From contig NZ_OZ241975.1 of assembly GCF_965204195.1 (NCBI RefSeq), positions 3,410,001-3,474,000 of the forward strand: a DNA stretch of 64,000 bases, given 5' to 3'. Positions 24,290 through 33,438 of this stretch are shown in pieces. The translations under genes were made by a program, and so were the position numbers. Each line of letters opens with the position of its first letter. Within the stretch, counting starts at the first letter, position 1. The DNA is from Poriferisodalis sp965204195 (GTDB lineage: Bacteria; Actinomycetota; Acidimicrobiia; Acidimicrobiales; Poriferisodalaceae). A model generated the notes under the pieces. That model worked only from the letters and a program-made list of their open reading frames with translations. It had not been told where the DNA came from and ran no database searches.

Positions 24290-25927
24290 ATGACCGAAAC
24301 GCTGACGGGCACCGACCGCTCGGCTGGGATCAGCTACGACGAGCTGTTCGACAACGACACGCACCCGGTGTCGGACGTCCTGCGGCGAGTCGGCGAACAC
24401 ACACCGGGCAACACACGCGTACCGGCCCGCGTGTACTACGCGCACGACGTCCACGACCTCGAAGTCGAGCGGCTGTGGAGTCGCACGTGGCAGCTCGCGT
24501 GTCTCGCCGAGGAGATCCCCGAGGTCGGCGACTACCACGTCTACGACATCGCGCACCTGTCATTCCTGATCGTCCGCACTGCCCCCGACCAGATCAAGGC
24601 CTACCGCAACGCCTGCCTGCACCGGGGCCGCAAGCTGCGCGAGCACCACGGGCGCGGCTCGTCCAGCCTTCGCTGCCCCTTCCACGGCTGGTGCTGGGAG
24701 CTCAACGGCTCGCTGCGGGAGATCCCCTGCCAGTGGGATTTTCCCGATGTGGGCATGGCCGACTACGGGCTGCCCGAAGCCTCAGTCGACACCTGGCACG
24801 GGTTCGTGTTCATCAACCCCGACCGCAACGCCGCGCCGCTGGCCGACTACCTGGGCGACCTGGCCGACCACTTCGAATTCGTGCCGTTCGAGCGCCGGTA
24901 CAAGGCAGCGCACGTCTCCAAGCTCATGCCGATGAACTGGAAGACCTGCCAAGAGGCCTTCATGGAGAGCTACCACGTGGTGGCGACCCATCCCACGCTG
25001 ATGGAATCTCTCGGCGACGCCAACAGCCGCTACGACACGTTCGGCAACTACAGCCGGGCGATGACCGCAACGGGCGTGCCCAGCCCGCATCTCGACGGGC
25101 AGCCCCGCTGGGAGCGCATCGACGACGGCAAGGAGTACGGCCGCTGGCGGCATCCGCTGAGCGGGCACATCTATGAGCGCAATGACGACGGGCAGGTCGC
25201 CGTCACCGACCTGGACGGCAACGTCAGCACCTTCGACGAGCACGGCAACCACATCGACGGAGCGCAGACCCAGGCCGACCCGCACCTGTGCAAGTGGATC
25301 GGCGGTCCGCTGCCGCCGGGCCTGGAGGAGATGCCGCTGATGACGCCGCATCCCCCGCCGGAAGTGACCAACGTGCGGGGGTGGCTGGCGGACCGCAAGC
25401 GGGCCCAAGTGCAACGGCAGGTGGGTGACGCCATCGACGTCGAGGCCGTCAGCGACGCCGAGCTCATCGACTCCATCTTCTTCTCGGTGTTCCCGAACTG
25501 GTCGCCGTGGGGCTGCTTCAACCCGATCATGTACCGGTTCCGGCCGAACGGCGACAACCCCCAGGAGTGCATCTTCGAGGTGATGCTGTTCCCGCTGGCC
25601 CCGCCTGAACCGGCCGATCGGCCGGCACCGGCGAAGGTGCGCCATCTCGGCTTCGATGATGACTGGACGTTGGCGCCCGAGCTGGGGCCGCTGGCGAAGA
25701 TCTTCCAGCAGGACTCGCTCAACCTGCCGCTGGTGCAGCAGGGCCTTCGCGCTCAAGAGCAGCAGGAGGTGATCTTCGCCTCCTACCAGGAGACCAAGAT
25801 CCGGCACTTCTACGAGATATACTTCGAACGGTTGGGGCCGCGCATCGACCGTTCGACGGGTGCGGTGGCTGCTGCATCGGAAACCGCTGTGGGCGTGGCC
25901 ACGCGCGAGAACGGAACTTCTGACTGA
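24290..25927 (+). CDS. Rieske oxygenase, catalytic subunit 2 (large form)
   Basis: 545 residues, longer than the usual 380-450. Rieske cluster ligands are Cys109-His111 (CLHRG) and Cys129-His132 (CPFHGW). Iron ligands are His229 and His234 in MESYHVVATHP. A long C-terminal catalytic region follows, with an insertion around 260-350 rich in charged residues. Large single-subunit forms of this type occur in steroid, carnitine or aromatic pathways; the substrate is not deducible here. It is convergent with the VOC gene, with a gap of only 4 nt. Confidence 0.88.
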   Translation: MTETLTGTDRSAGISYDELFDNDTHPVSDVLRRVGEHTPGNTRVPARVYYAHDVHDLEVERLWSRTWQLACLAEEIPEVGDYHVYDIAHLSFLIVRTAPDQIKAYRNACLHRGRKLREHHGRGSSSLRCPFHGWCWELNGSLREIPCQWDFPDVGMADYGLPEASVDTWHGFVFINPDRNAAPLADYLGDLADHFEFVPFERRYKAAHVSKLMPMNWKTCQEAFMESYHVVATHPTLMESLGDANSRYDTFGNYSRAMTATGVPSPHLDGQPRWERIDDGKEYGRWRHPLSGHIYERNDDGQVAVTDLDGNVSTFDEHGNHIDGAQTQADPHLCKWIGGPLPPGLEEMPLMTPHPPPEVTNVRGWLADRKRAQVQRQVGDAIDVEAVSDAELIDSIFFSVFPNWSPWGCFNPIMYRFRPNGDNPQECIFEVMLFPLAPPEPADRPAPAKVRHLGFDDDWTLAPELGPLAKIFQQDSLNLPLVQQGLRAQEQQEVIFASYQETKIRHFYEIYFERLGPRIDRSTGAVAAASETAVGVATRENGTSD

Positions 25928-25931
25928 GCTC

Positions 25932-26414
25932 TTAGTCGCGCTCGCTGCCGAGCCTTCCGCCTGACCACCACGACTCGAAGCGGGGCTCGATCGCCGACCA
26001 GACCAGCTCGACGATCGGTCCGCTCGGGGGCACGACGTAGGCGAACACGCCGTAGCCGTCGTCGGGCGGCGCGGACGCTGCGGCAACCTGCCAGCCGACC
26101 TGCAGGCAGCGCTCGGTCTCCGCAGCGACGTCGTCGACCCACACGCCCACGTGATGGACCCCGGGATCGTCAGAACCGTCCCAGATCGTGCCCGGTTGGC
26201 CCTGCAGCAACTCAAGATGCTGGGGCCCCTCGCACGAGTAGGTGAAGGTCAGCTCGACTGACTGCAGACCCTGCTGCGGCGTCCACACCTGCTGCGCCGG
26301 GTTGTGCTGCACTGACGCCCAGCTCACGCCCAGCGTCTCGCCCATCTCTGCCATGGCCGCATCCAGGTCTGGCACCCGGATGCCCGTGTGGAAGAGCCGC
26401 TGGTAGTCGATCAT
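25932..26414 (-). CDS. VOC-superfamily (glyoxalase-like) protein
   Basis: 160 residues with two beta-alpha-beta-beta-beta modules. The start LFHTGIRVPDLDAAMAEMGE supplies a first metal His. HLELLQG gives a Glu, HHVGVWVDD a second His, and IVELVW the last Glu. Members act as dioxygenases, lyases, epimerases or binding proteins. Its place between two Rieske oxygenase genes suggests a step in the same catabolic route. It diverges from Rieske gene 3. Confidence 0.8.
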   Translation of the reverse strand: MIDYQRLFHTGIRVPDLDAAMAEMGETLGVSWASVQHNPAQQVWTPQQGLQSVELTFTYSCEGPQHLELLQGQPGTIWDGSDDPGVHHVGVWVDDVAAETERCLQVGWQVAAASAPPDDGYGVFAYVVPPSGPIVELVWSAIEPRFESWWSGGRLGSERD

Positions 26415-26461
26415 CGGATTGACCTCCCGAACCCGGCCATACTCGCGCAGGGGGTGTCAGG

Positions 26462-27682
26462 ATGAGCCGCGAAACGCTTGTCGAACTCACACGCAGGACG
26501 CTCGGTCACGCCCGCGCCGGAACAGTGCCGCTGGCAGGCGACATCGGCCGGGTGCCAGCGGCCAACTACTACGACCCCGATCGCTGGCGACTCGAGATGG
26601 AGCGGGTGTTCAAGCGCACTCCCCTGGCGCTGGGCTTCACTTGCGAGCTGCCCGAGCGCCGCAACTACAAGGCGCTGGAGGTAGCGGGCGTGCCTGTCCT
26701 GCTGTCACGCGGCGCCGACGGCCAGATGCGCGCGTTCGTGAACATGTGCAGCCACCGCGGCTCGATCGTCGTGCCGGAGGGAACCGGCACGGCGCGCCGC
26801 TTCACCTGCCCGTACCACGCGTGGAGCTACGACAGCGAGGGCCGGCTGGTCGGGATCCTCGACCGTGAGGAATTCGGCGACCTCGACCCCGACGGCCATG
26901 GCCTCACACCGCTGCCCGTCGCCGAGCGAGCCGGCATCGTCTTCGGCGCCTTGACCCCGGGGGCGCCCTTCGACATCGACGCCTACCTCTGCGGCTACGG
27001 CGAGATGCTGGCCCATCATGAGTTCGCGAGCTGCGCCTACGTGGGCAGCCAGAGCGTCGACGGGCCGAACTGGAAGGTGGCCTACGACGGCTATCTCGAC
27101 TTCTATCACCTGCCGATCTTGCACCGGGAGTCGTTCGGGCCCGGCTACGCCAACAAGGCCATCTACGACGCGTGGGGTCCGCACCAGCGGGTGACCTCAC
27201 CCGACCGGCGGTTCCTGGCGCTCGACAACCTCCCCGAGGACGACTGGCCCGTCGAACTGCTCACCGACGGCGTGTGGACGATCTTCCCGCACACCTCGGT
27301 CGCCGGCTTCCAAGTGAGCGCCGACGAGGTGCCTGGCGGCGGGCGGATGTACATGATCTCGACGCTGTTCCCCGGCGACACTCCCGACACGTCTCGCACG
27401 GTCCAGCACTTCCTCGCCGCATTCGAGCTCTCCGAGCAGCTCGAAGGACTGATCGAGGCCCAGAAGGCCTTCCTGCTGCACGTGGTGCGCGACGAGGACT
27501 ACTACAACGGCAACCGGATCCAGCGGGCCGTGAAGACCGGCGCCAAGACCGAGTTCTTCTTCGGTCGCAACGAGGCCGGCGGTCAGCGCTTTCACGGCTG
27601 GGTCGATCGCATGGTGGCTGCAGAGACCGACGACGACTTCGCCCAACTCTTCGCCGGCGCTGAGACTTCGTTCCAGCGTTAG
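26462..27682 (+). CDS. Rieske oxygenase, catalytic subunit 3
   Basis: 406 residues, typical length. Rieske ligands are Cys96-His98 (CSHRG) and Cys116-His119 (CPYHAW). Iron ligands are His216 and His221 in LDFYHLPILH. It differs clearly from the other two oxygenases of the window, so these are not recent duplicates. GGGGGTGTCAGG lies immediately before the ATG. It is convergent with the PPOX gene, with overlapping stop codons. Confidence 0.9.
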   Translation: MSRETLVELTRRTLGHARAGTVPLAGDIGRVPAANYYDPDRWRLEMERVFKRTPLALGFTCELPERRNYKALEVAGVPVLLSRGADGQMRAFVNMCSHRGSIVVPEGTGTARRFTCPYHAWSYDSEGRLVGILDREEFGDLDPDGHGLTPLPVAERAGIVFGALTPGAPFDIDAYLCGYGEMLAHHEFASCAYVGSQSVDGPNWKVAYDGYLDFYHLPILHRESFGPGYANKAIYDAWGPHQRVTSPDRRFLALDNLPEDDWPVELLTDGVWTIFPHTSVAGFQVSADEVPGGGRMYMISTLFPGDTPDTSRTVQHFLAAFELSEQLEGLIEAQKAFLLHVVRDEDYYNGNRIQRAVKTGAKTEFFFGRNEAGGQRFHGWVDRMVAAETDDDFAQLFAGAETSFQR

Positions 27683-28206
27683 CTGCGCGAGGCGAGCCAG
27701 CGGGAGGTGGCCTTGGCCATCTTCGAGCCGTCGTAGCCGATGCGCTGGGTCGGCTCCACCTCGAGGATCACCCGCCGGGGCGAGTCCAAGAACGAGACGA
27801 ACGAGGCCTGGCCCGCTTCGTTGCCCGGCCACAGCGCCGCGGCGAGGGCCGGATAGAACCAGACCTTGGTCTCGGCGTCGTCGTGCACCGTGCAGGTGCC
27901 CTTCCACGTGATCGCCTTGTTGCGCGGCATCGGCGAGCCGGTGCTGGTGACCACAATGCACACCCGCGGATCACGTCGCACGGCGCTGATGCGAGCCCGC
28001 TGGCTCGACGCTGTCAGCCAGAAGCGGCCGTCCCGCCAGACGTACGACATGATCACGCCCACGGGCCAGCCCTCGCGGTTCGCCCAGATGAAGGTGCACT
28101 CGTTGTGCGCGAGGAGCAGCTGTTCCTCGACGTCGGCGTCGAGGTCGTACACCGTGACGTCTTCGTAGTTCTCCTCGGGATGGGCTTCCGACGATTGCTC
28201 AGCCAT
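27679..28206 (-). CDS. Pyridoxamine-phosphate-oxidase-like (PPOX) flavin protein
   Basis: 175 residues from ATG 28206, which follows GGAG; an upstream in-frame start at 28290 is unlikely. ECTFIWANREGWPVGVIMSY is the split-barrel entry strand, and RFWLTASSQRARISAVRRDP is the typical FMN/F420-binding segment. Such proteins reduce or sense flavin-linked substrates. Its stop overlaps that of Rieske gene 3. It may process a product of the local oxygenases, though this rests on position only. Confidence 0.8.
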   Translation of the reverse strand: MAEQSSEAHPEENYEDVTVYDLDADVEEQLLLAHNECTFIWANREGWPVGVIMSYVWRDGRFWLTASSQRARISAVRRDPRVCIVVTSTGSPMPRNKAITWKGTCTVHDDAETKVWFYPALAAALWPGNEAGQASFVSFLDSPRRVILEVEPTQRIGYDGSKMAKATSRWLASRS

Positions 28207-28309
28207 GGCGTGACTCCGTTCGGCAGCGCCGGTCGGCTCGTGTGCTTCGCGCTCTCGCTCACCGTAGTGACACCCGGCGACGAACTGCATGGCCTGCTAG
28301 ACCGGGCGG

Positions 28310-28597
28310 ATGCCTGCGTATCTCATTGCGAACTACGACGTCGTCGACCCGGACAAATACAAGGAATACCAGCGCGGCGCCGCGCCCATCATGGCGGGAG
28401 GCGGCAAGCTCCTCGTGCTCGACCCGGCGACGGTCATCAAGGAAGGCGACGCCGGAGCACAGACGGTCGTCATCGAATACCCGACGATGGAGGCCGCCCG
28501 GGCCGCGTACGAGTCGGACGACTACCAGGCCGTCGTGGGCATCCGTCTGGGCGCGACCACGAACGGCCGGGCGGTGCTTGCCGACGGCATGGGCTGA
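28310..28597 (+). CDS. DUF1330 dimeric alpha-beta barrel protein
   Basis: 95 residues. It begins MPAYLIANYDVVDPDKYKEY and contains KLLVLDPATVIKEG and VVIEYPTMEAARAAYESDDY, all typical of DUF1330 (a ferredoxin-like dimeric barrel). The biochemical role of the family is unknown. TAGACC lies 6 nt before ATG, consistent with a leaderless message. It diverges from the PPOX gene within the catabolic block. Confidence 0.88.
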   Translation: MPAYLIANYDVVDPDKYKEYQRGAAPIMAGGGKLLVLDPATVIKEGDAGAQTVVIEYPTMEAARAAYESDDYQAVVGIRLGATTNGRAVLADGMG

Positions 28598-28683
28598 GGC
28601 GACCCTCTTCCTTCCGAGACACGCGCGGCGCCCTTCCCGGCGCAGCCCCAGAGCCACTGCCGAAGGCTGAACCGGGGTTGCCG

Positions 28684-30012
28684 CTAGGTGGCCGTCAGGT
28701 TCACGTCGAGCCGCTTGAGCCCCCGCAGCATGAAGCTGGGGTGGTACTCGAACGTGTTGGCGGGGTCCAGCTCGAACGACGACAGTCGACGGGCCAGCTC
28801 TTCGAGGGCCACCTTGCCCTCAAGCCGTGCCAGGGCCGCCCCGACGCAGTAGTGGATGCCCCGGCCGAACGCCAGGTGATCGGTGGCCCCGTCACGCTCG
28901 GGGCAGAACGACTCCGGCTCGTCGAACACGCTTGAGTCACGATTCGCGGCCGAGTACATCGCCACCACTCGGGCACCGGCGGGGATGTCGACCCCCGCGA
29001 CGGTCGTGTCATGGCGCACCACTCTGAACATGCCTTGGACCGGCGTCGATATTCGCAGCGTCTCCTCGATGATCGATCGGGCGCGCTCGGGATCCTCACG
29101 CAAGTGCTGCCACTCGCCGGGATGCTCGCCCAGCAGGCGCATCATCTCGGTGAGCATCTTCGTCGTGGTCTCGTTGCCCGCGACCAGCAGCTGTTGGATG
29201 ATGCTGAGCATCTCGGCCATCGTCAGGTGATCAGCCTCGGCGTCGCCGATGCCGTCTTCGTCGCGGTTGATCCGGGCGTTGAGCAAGTTCGTCAGCAGGT
29301 CGTCCTGCAGTGATGTCTCGCGGCTCTCAAGTTGGTGGGCGAAGTATTTCTGGAACTCGATCACCTCGCGTTCGGCTGCGAGGCGCTCTTCGATGCTGAT
29401 GTTGGTGCCGATGCCGGCGATGGAGGCATCGCTCCAGCGCTTGAAGTCGGCGAGCCGGTCATCGGGAACGTTCAGCGCCTTCGCGATCACTGTGACCGGC
29501 AGCGGCACGGCGAACGCCTCCACGAAATCCAGCGACGAGCCGTCAGCCGTTGCGGCCAGCATCCCGTCGATCAGCCCGGTGGTGATGCTGCGGATGGTCG
29601 GCTCGAGATCGGCGATGACCTTGGGCGTGAACGCCTTGCTGATGAGGCGCCGGAAGCGGGTGTGCGCCGGCGGGTCGGCGGTCAGCATGGTCCGCACGGG
29701 CAGGTAGCCGCCCTGGCTGCGGTACAGGTCGGCCATGCGCTTGGCCAGCTCGCTGCTCATGTGGCTGCTGGTGTCGAACTGCGAGGAGAACGTGTCGGTG
29801 TCGCGGACCACTTCGACGACATCGTCGTACCGGGTGATCAGGTACAGCTCTGCACCCGGCGTAGCGGCCTCAAAGACCGGGGCCTCCTGCTGCATCTTGG
29901 CGTAGTAGGCGTGAGGGCACTGCTGGATCGCGGGGTCGAACAGCCCGAAGTCGTCCAGGTCGACGTCAGGCGCCTCGCTCGTGTCTGTGGAGCTCAGATC
30001 CCGTTGCGGCAC
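28684..30012 (-). CDS. Cytochrome P450
   Basis: 442 residues. The haem-ligating Cys389 lies in LAFGRGIHYCVGAALARLEG. The K-helix ExxR is in IEETLRISTPVQGMFR, and the I-helix oxygen-activation motif is in LLVAGNETTTKML. It hydroxylates a hydrophobic substrate using electrons from a ferredoxin system not found in this window. The early DFGLFDPAIQQCPHAYYAKM resembles actinobacterial steroid and terpene P450s, but the substrate is not assignable. The GTG start is within the repeated 24-nt block. Confidence 0.95.
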   Translation of the reverse strand: MPQRDLSSTDTSEAPDVDLDDFGLFDPAIQQCPHAYYAKMQQEAPVFEAATPGAELYLITRYDDVVEVVRDTDTFSSQFDTSSHMSSELAKRMADLYRSQGGYLPVRTMLTADPPAHTRFRRLISKAFTPKVIADLEPTIRSITTGLIDGMLAATADGSSLDFVEAFAVPLPVTVIAKALNVPDDRLADFKRWSDASIAGIGTNISIEERLAAEREVIEFQKYFAHQLESRETSLQDDLLTNLLNARINRDEDGIGDAEADHLTMAEMLSIIQQLLVAGNETTTKMLTEMMRLLGEHPGEWQHLREDPERARSIIEETLRISTPVQGMFRVVRHDTTVAGVDIPAGARVVAMYSAANRDSSVFDEPESFCPERDGATDHLAFGRGIHYCVGAALARLEGKVALEELARRLSSFELDPANTFEYHPSFMLRGLKRLDVNLTAT

Positions 30013-30028
30013 CGCTACAGCCTGCCGC
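30005..30028 (-). promoter_or_regulatory. 24-nt block shared with the flavoprotein start region (copy B)
   Basis: Identical to 24119-24142, with CAGGCT (30019-30024) 6 nt before the GTG start of the P450 gene. It may be a common promoter or operator that co-regulates two redox genes about 5.9 kb apart. Confidence 0.55.
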
Positions 30029-30045
30029 GCCGGACTCCGGTCCGC

Positions 30046-31101
30046 TCAGCCAACGTTGTCGTCGGCGACAGCCGGCTTGCGTCCTGACATTGCCGCAAGG
30101 GGGAGCAGCACCAGTTCGTGGGCGAACTCCAGCACCCGCACGGCGATCGCGAATGCCGCTGCGTCACCGACCCCGAAGCGCTCGGCCAGCAGGGCCGCAA
30201 CGACCACCTCGCGCACGCCCAGCCCCGCCGGCGTGATGCCGACCATGCCGATGACGATGCCGGCGGCGGTGGCCCCGGCGATCAGCCAGATGTCATCGAC
30301 GCCGGCGGCAAGCAGCGCTGCGGCCAGAATTGCCGCGGCCATGAGGCGCTGTGCCACTGCCAGTCCGTAGATGAATACCGCTCGCCAGACGGCTGGCCGC
30401 TCGGCGCTGAGCGCGTCGGGAGGAACGCGTCCCGAGAGCCATCGCAGCACTGCCGCCCGCCGCATCAGCCCGTCGATGCGGCGCCACCAGCCCCCAGCGC
30501 CCGCAAGCGTCCATGGCAGCGTCACCAGCCCGGCGGCCGCACCCACGCCGATCACGACGCGGGCGAGCCAGCCCCCTGCCGTGCCCAGCCAGTCGGCTGG
30601 CGCCCACAACGCGGCGAATACGGCGGACCAGCCGACCAGCGTGGCGGTCTCGACGATCACCGACACCCCAGCGGCGGCACGGTTCACGCCTGAGGGGGCA
30701 GCCAGGCCAGCCCGGGCGACGACCGGTGCCAGCCCGGTCGGCAGGTAGCGCGTTGCCTGGGACAGCATCCAGATGCGCAGCGCCGGGCCTTGCGCCAGCG
30801 GCGTGCCATAACCGCCGATGAGCTCCCGCCAGCCGAGCGCCAGGCACCACGTGGCGATCATCGATACGACGACAGCGGCCAGCAGCCCGACGGCATCCAC
30901 CTGAAGATCGATCTGGCGCAGGTCGTCCCAGTACCGGACGGCGAGCCAGACGATCATCGCCGCAGTCGCCAACCCCAGCGCCCACCTCACGGCGGTGCCG
31001 GATCGTTGCCGTTCGCCGATGCTGTCGTCCGATCCCGTCACGTCTGCACGCCCGCGCTGCTGAGCGTCTGGCATGTCCGGCGCACCCGGTACATCTGGCA
31101 C
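30046..31101 (-). CDS. Flippase-like membrane protein (LPG synthase TM domain family)
   Basis: 351 residues with about eight membrane segments and a hydrophilic N-terminus (1-35). The sequences LSQATRYLPTGLAPVVARAG and GITPAGLGVREVVVAALLAE are characteristic of the lysylphosphatidylglycerol-synthase transmembrane family (UPF0104), members of which flip lipids or lipid-linked sugars. It diverges from a glycosyltransferase gene, suggesting a role in glycolipid or cell-envelope sugar export. GTG 31101 is likely; TACGCT lies 19 nt upstream. Confidence 0.78.
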   Translation of the reverse strand: MPDVPGAPDMPDAQQRGRADVTGSDDSIGERQRSGTAVRWALGLATAAMIVWLAVRYWDDLRQIDLQVDAVGLLAAVVVSMIATWCLALGWRELIGGYGTPLAQGPALRIWMLSQATRYLPTGLAPVVARAGLAAPSGVNRAAAGVSVIVETATLVGWSAVFAALWAPADWLGTAGGWLARVVIGVGAAAGLVTLPWTLAGAGGWWRRIDGLMRRAAVLRWLSGRVPPDALSAERPAVWRAVFIYGLAVAQRLMAAAILAAALLAAGVDDIWLIAGATAAGIVIGMVGITPAGLGVREVVVAALLAERFGVGDAAAFAIAVRVLEFAHELVLLPLAAMSGRKPAVADDNVG

Positions 31102-31195
31102 CCGGCCGGCATCCCGCCGAGCGTACCGGGGTCCCAGCGAACGCCCGGAGAGTCGGCGGAACGGCTTGCGGCAGGACCGCTGCGAGACTGGGCGG

Positions 31196-32503
31196 GTGCG
31201 TGTGGTGTTGGTTGCACCGGGGTTTCCGACGTCGCTGGACGATCACCACAAGCCGTTCCTGCTCGATCACGCACGGGCGCTGACCGGTGCGGGTGCCGAG
31301 GTGACCGTGGTGTGTCCCGCTCACCCTGACGCGCCGAGCCGCCATGTGGTGGACGGCATCGAGGTGCGCAGGGTGCGATTCGCCCCTCGCCGGATCGAAG
31401 CGCGAGTGGCGCTGGGCGAGAGCTACCGGGTGTTCTCCGGGCTGTCAGCGCTGTGGGTCGTCCCGATGATCGCCCGGTTGACACTGGTCGCAGCCCCGCA
31501 GGCACGCCGCCGTTCGGGTGACGGCGCTGCGGTACACGGCCACTGGTGGTTCCCGTGTGGGCTCGTGGCCGTGGCGGCCGCGACACTCGCTGGCCGGCGA
31601 GTGTCCAGCGTGGTGCACATTCACGGTTCGGATGCCGCTGTCACCACAAACGCAGTCCACCGATGGCTGGCACGCCGGGTGCTGCGCCGTGCAGGCGCAG
31701 TGCTCACGGTGTCGGAGGACCTGCGTGACTGGGCGTCGTCGCTGGTGCAGCGACGCCATGGGCGGCTTCCCCGGTCTCGCGCCGACGACACCGATGCCGC
31801 GCGACCCCGAACGCGATTGAGGGCTCTGCGACCGCTGCCCGACACCGAGCGAGCGGTACGGCCATCTGTACCGCTTCTGCAGGTGGTGTCGATGCCGGTG
31901 GGAACCGACCGGCTCGGACCCAGCTCGCCTGTTCCGCCCAACGGACCGGTCGTGGCCGTCGGGCGCCTTATGGCCGAGAAGGGCTTCGACGTGCTGATCG
32001 AGGCCGTGGCGCAGATGGATGCGGACCAGCGACCGGAGGTCGTCATCGTGGGCGACGGATCGAACCGGGCGCTGCTCGAAGCGCTGGCACTCCGGCGCGG
32101 CGTGAACGTGGAGTTCGCCGGCGCCGTGCCCCCCGGCGACATCGGCGACTGGTACCGGCGTGCCCGTCTCGTGTGCGTGCCAAGCCGCCGCGAAGGCTTC
32201 GGCATGATCACCGCGGAAGCCCTCGCTGCAGGCCGACCTGTGGTCGCCACCGCAGTCGGCGCGGCACCCCAATTCATTACCGACGGCGTGAACGGCTGCT
32301 TGGCCCCGCCCGACAACGCCGAGGCGCTGTCGGCAGCGCTCACCAAGGCGCTGCGAACAGATCTCGATGCGGGGTCCTCGACCAGCGCCGTGGCGCCGGC
32401 ACCGTTTGGCCCTGAGGCTCACGCCGCAGCGCTGCTCAGGATCTACGCCAGCGTGATTGCGACGATCAGCAGCGGCTCCGTCGGTGAGGCGCGGACGTCA
32501 TAG
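31196..32503 (+). CDS. GT4-family glycosyltransferase
   Basis: 435 residues. The N-terminal acceptor domain begins VRVVLVAPGFPTSLDDHHKP. The C-terminal donor domain has VAVGRLMAEKGFDVLIEAV, VIVGDGSNRALLEAL and the nucleotide-sugar motif PSRREGFGMITAEALAAGRP (the E-x7-E region). It transfers a sugar, probably to a lipid carrier or glycan. An unusual basic, low-complexity insertion (about 185-220, RRHGRLPRSRADD) separates the two domains. The GTG start is set by the family's beginning. Confidence 0.88.
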   Translation: MRVVLVAPGFPTSLDDHHKPFLLDHARALTGAGAEVTVVCPAHPDAPSRHVVDGIEVRRVRFAPRRIEARVALGESYRVFSGLSALWVVPMIARLTLVAAPQARRRSGDGAAVHGHWWFPCGLVAVAAATLAGRRVSSVVHIHGSDAAVTTNAVHRWLARRVLRRAGAVLTVSEDLRDWASSLVQRRHGRLPRSRADDTDAARPRTRLRALRPLPDTERAVRPSVPLLQVVSMPVGTDRLGPSSPVPPNGPVVAVGRLMAEKGFDVLIEAVAQMDADQRPEVVIVGDGSNRALLEALALRRGVNVEFAGAVPPGDIGDWYRRARLVCVPSRREGFGMITAEALAAGRPVVATAVGAAPQFITDGVNGCLAPPDNAEALSAALTKALRTDLDAGSSTSAVAPAPFGPEAHAAALLRIYASVIATISSGSVGEARTS

Positions 32504-32538
32504 CTGCGGAGGCGGCAGGGAACTCTGCGCGGGCGCGC

Positions 32539-33423
32539 CTACAGCTCGGCGACGATCTCCGCCATCAGCTCGCCGGCCTCGGTGGGGTTGAGCCCGACCC
32601 GCGCACCGGCGTCGCGCAGCGCTTCCATCTTGGCCTCAGCGGTGCCTTTGCCACCCGAGACGATGGCGCCCGCGTGGCCCATCTTCTTGCCCGGGGGCGC
32701 AGTCACGCCGGCGATGTAGCTCGACACCGGCTTGGACATGTGGTGCTTGATGAACTCGGCCGCTTCTTCCTCGGCTGAGCCGCCGATCTCGCCGATCATC
32801 ATCACGGCCTTGGTGTCGGGATCGGCTTCGAACGCTTCGAGGCAGTCGATGAACGAGGTGCCCGGCACGGGATCGCCGCCGATGCCCACGCACGTCGTGA
32901 CGCCGATTTCCTTCTGCTGCAGCTCGTACAGCGCCTGGTAGGTCAGGGTGCCCGATCGGCTGACAATGCCCACCGGGCCGCCTGGCTTGGCGATGTGCCC
33001 CGCGGTGATGCCGATGTTGCACTCGCCCGGCGTGATGATGCCCGGGCAGTTCGGGCCCAGCAGCCGGACGTGGGGGTAGTCGCGCTTCAACATGTTGAAG
33101 AATCGAGCCTCGTCGTGGGCCGGCACGCCCTCGGTGATGCAGGCGACGAACTCAATGCCCGCCTCGGCGGCGTCCATCACGGCGGCAAACACACCCGGCG
33201 CCGGGATGAAGATGCACGAGGCATTGGCGCCCGTGGCTGCGACCGCTTCGGTGCAGTTGGCGAACACCGGCACGCCCTCCACGTCGGTGCCGGCCTTGCG
33301 GGGGTTGGTGCCCGCCACCACGTTGGTGCCGTAGTCGCGGTTCAGCATGCCGTAGTAGCGGCCCTGCGAACCGGTGAGGCCTTGGTAGACGACCTTGGTG
33401 TCGGAGTTGACGAAAATGCTCAT
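32539..33423 (-). CDS. sucD: Succinyl-CoA ligase, alpha subunit
   Basis: 294 residues, standard. It forms succinate and NTP from succinyl-CoA with SucC. The CoA-binding region is VVYQGLTGSQGRYYGMLNRD, and the phospho-His lies in GHAGAIVSGGKGTAEAKM. SucC is immediately upstream with a 15-nt gap, so the two form one operon. GGGAG precedes the ATG. Confidence 0.96.
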   Translation of the reverse strand: MSIFVNSDTKVVYQGLTGSQGRYYGMLNRDYGTNVVAGTNPRKAGTDVEGVPVFANCTEAVAATGANASCIFIPAPGVFAAVMDAAEAGIEFVACITEGVPAHDEARFFNMLKRDYPHVRLLGPNCPGIITPGECNIGITAGHIAKPGGPVGIVSRSGTLTYQALYELQQKEIGVTTCVGIGGDPVPGTSFIDCLEAFEADPDTKAVMMIGEIGGSAEEEAAEFIKHHMSKPVSSYIAGVTAPPGKKMGHAGAIVSGGKGTAEAKMEALRDAGARVGLNPTEAGELMAEIVAEL

Positions 33424-33438
33424 CTGAGGCTCCCGTGA

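Noticed and set aside
23098..25176. A 692-codon plus-strand open frame overlapping the flavoprotein and Rieske genes
   Set aside because: It runs antisense to one conserved gene and out of frame with the other.
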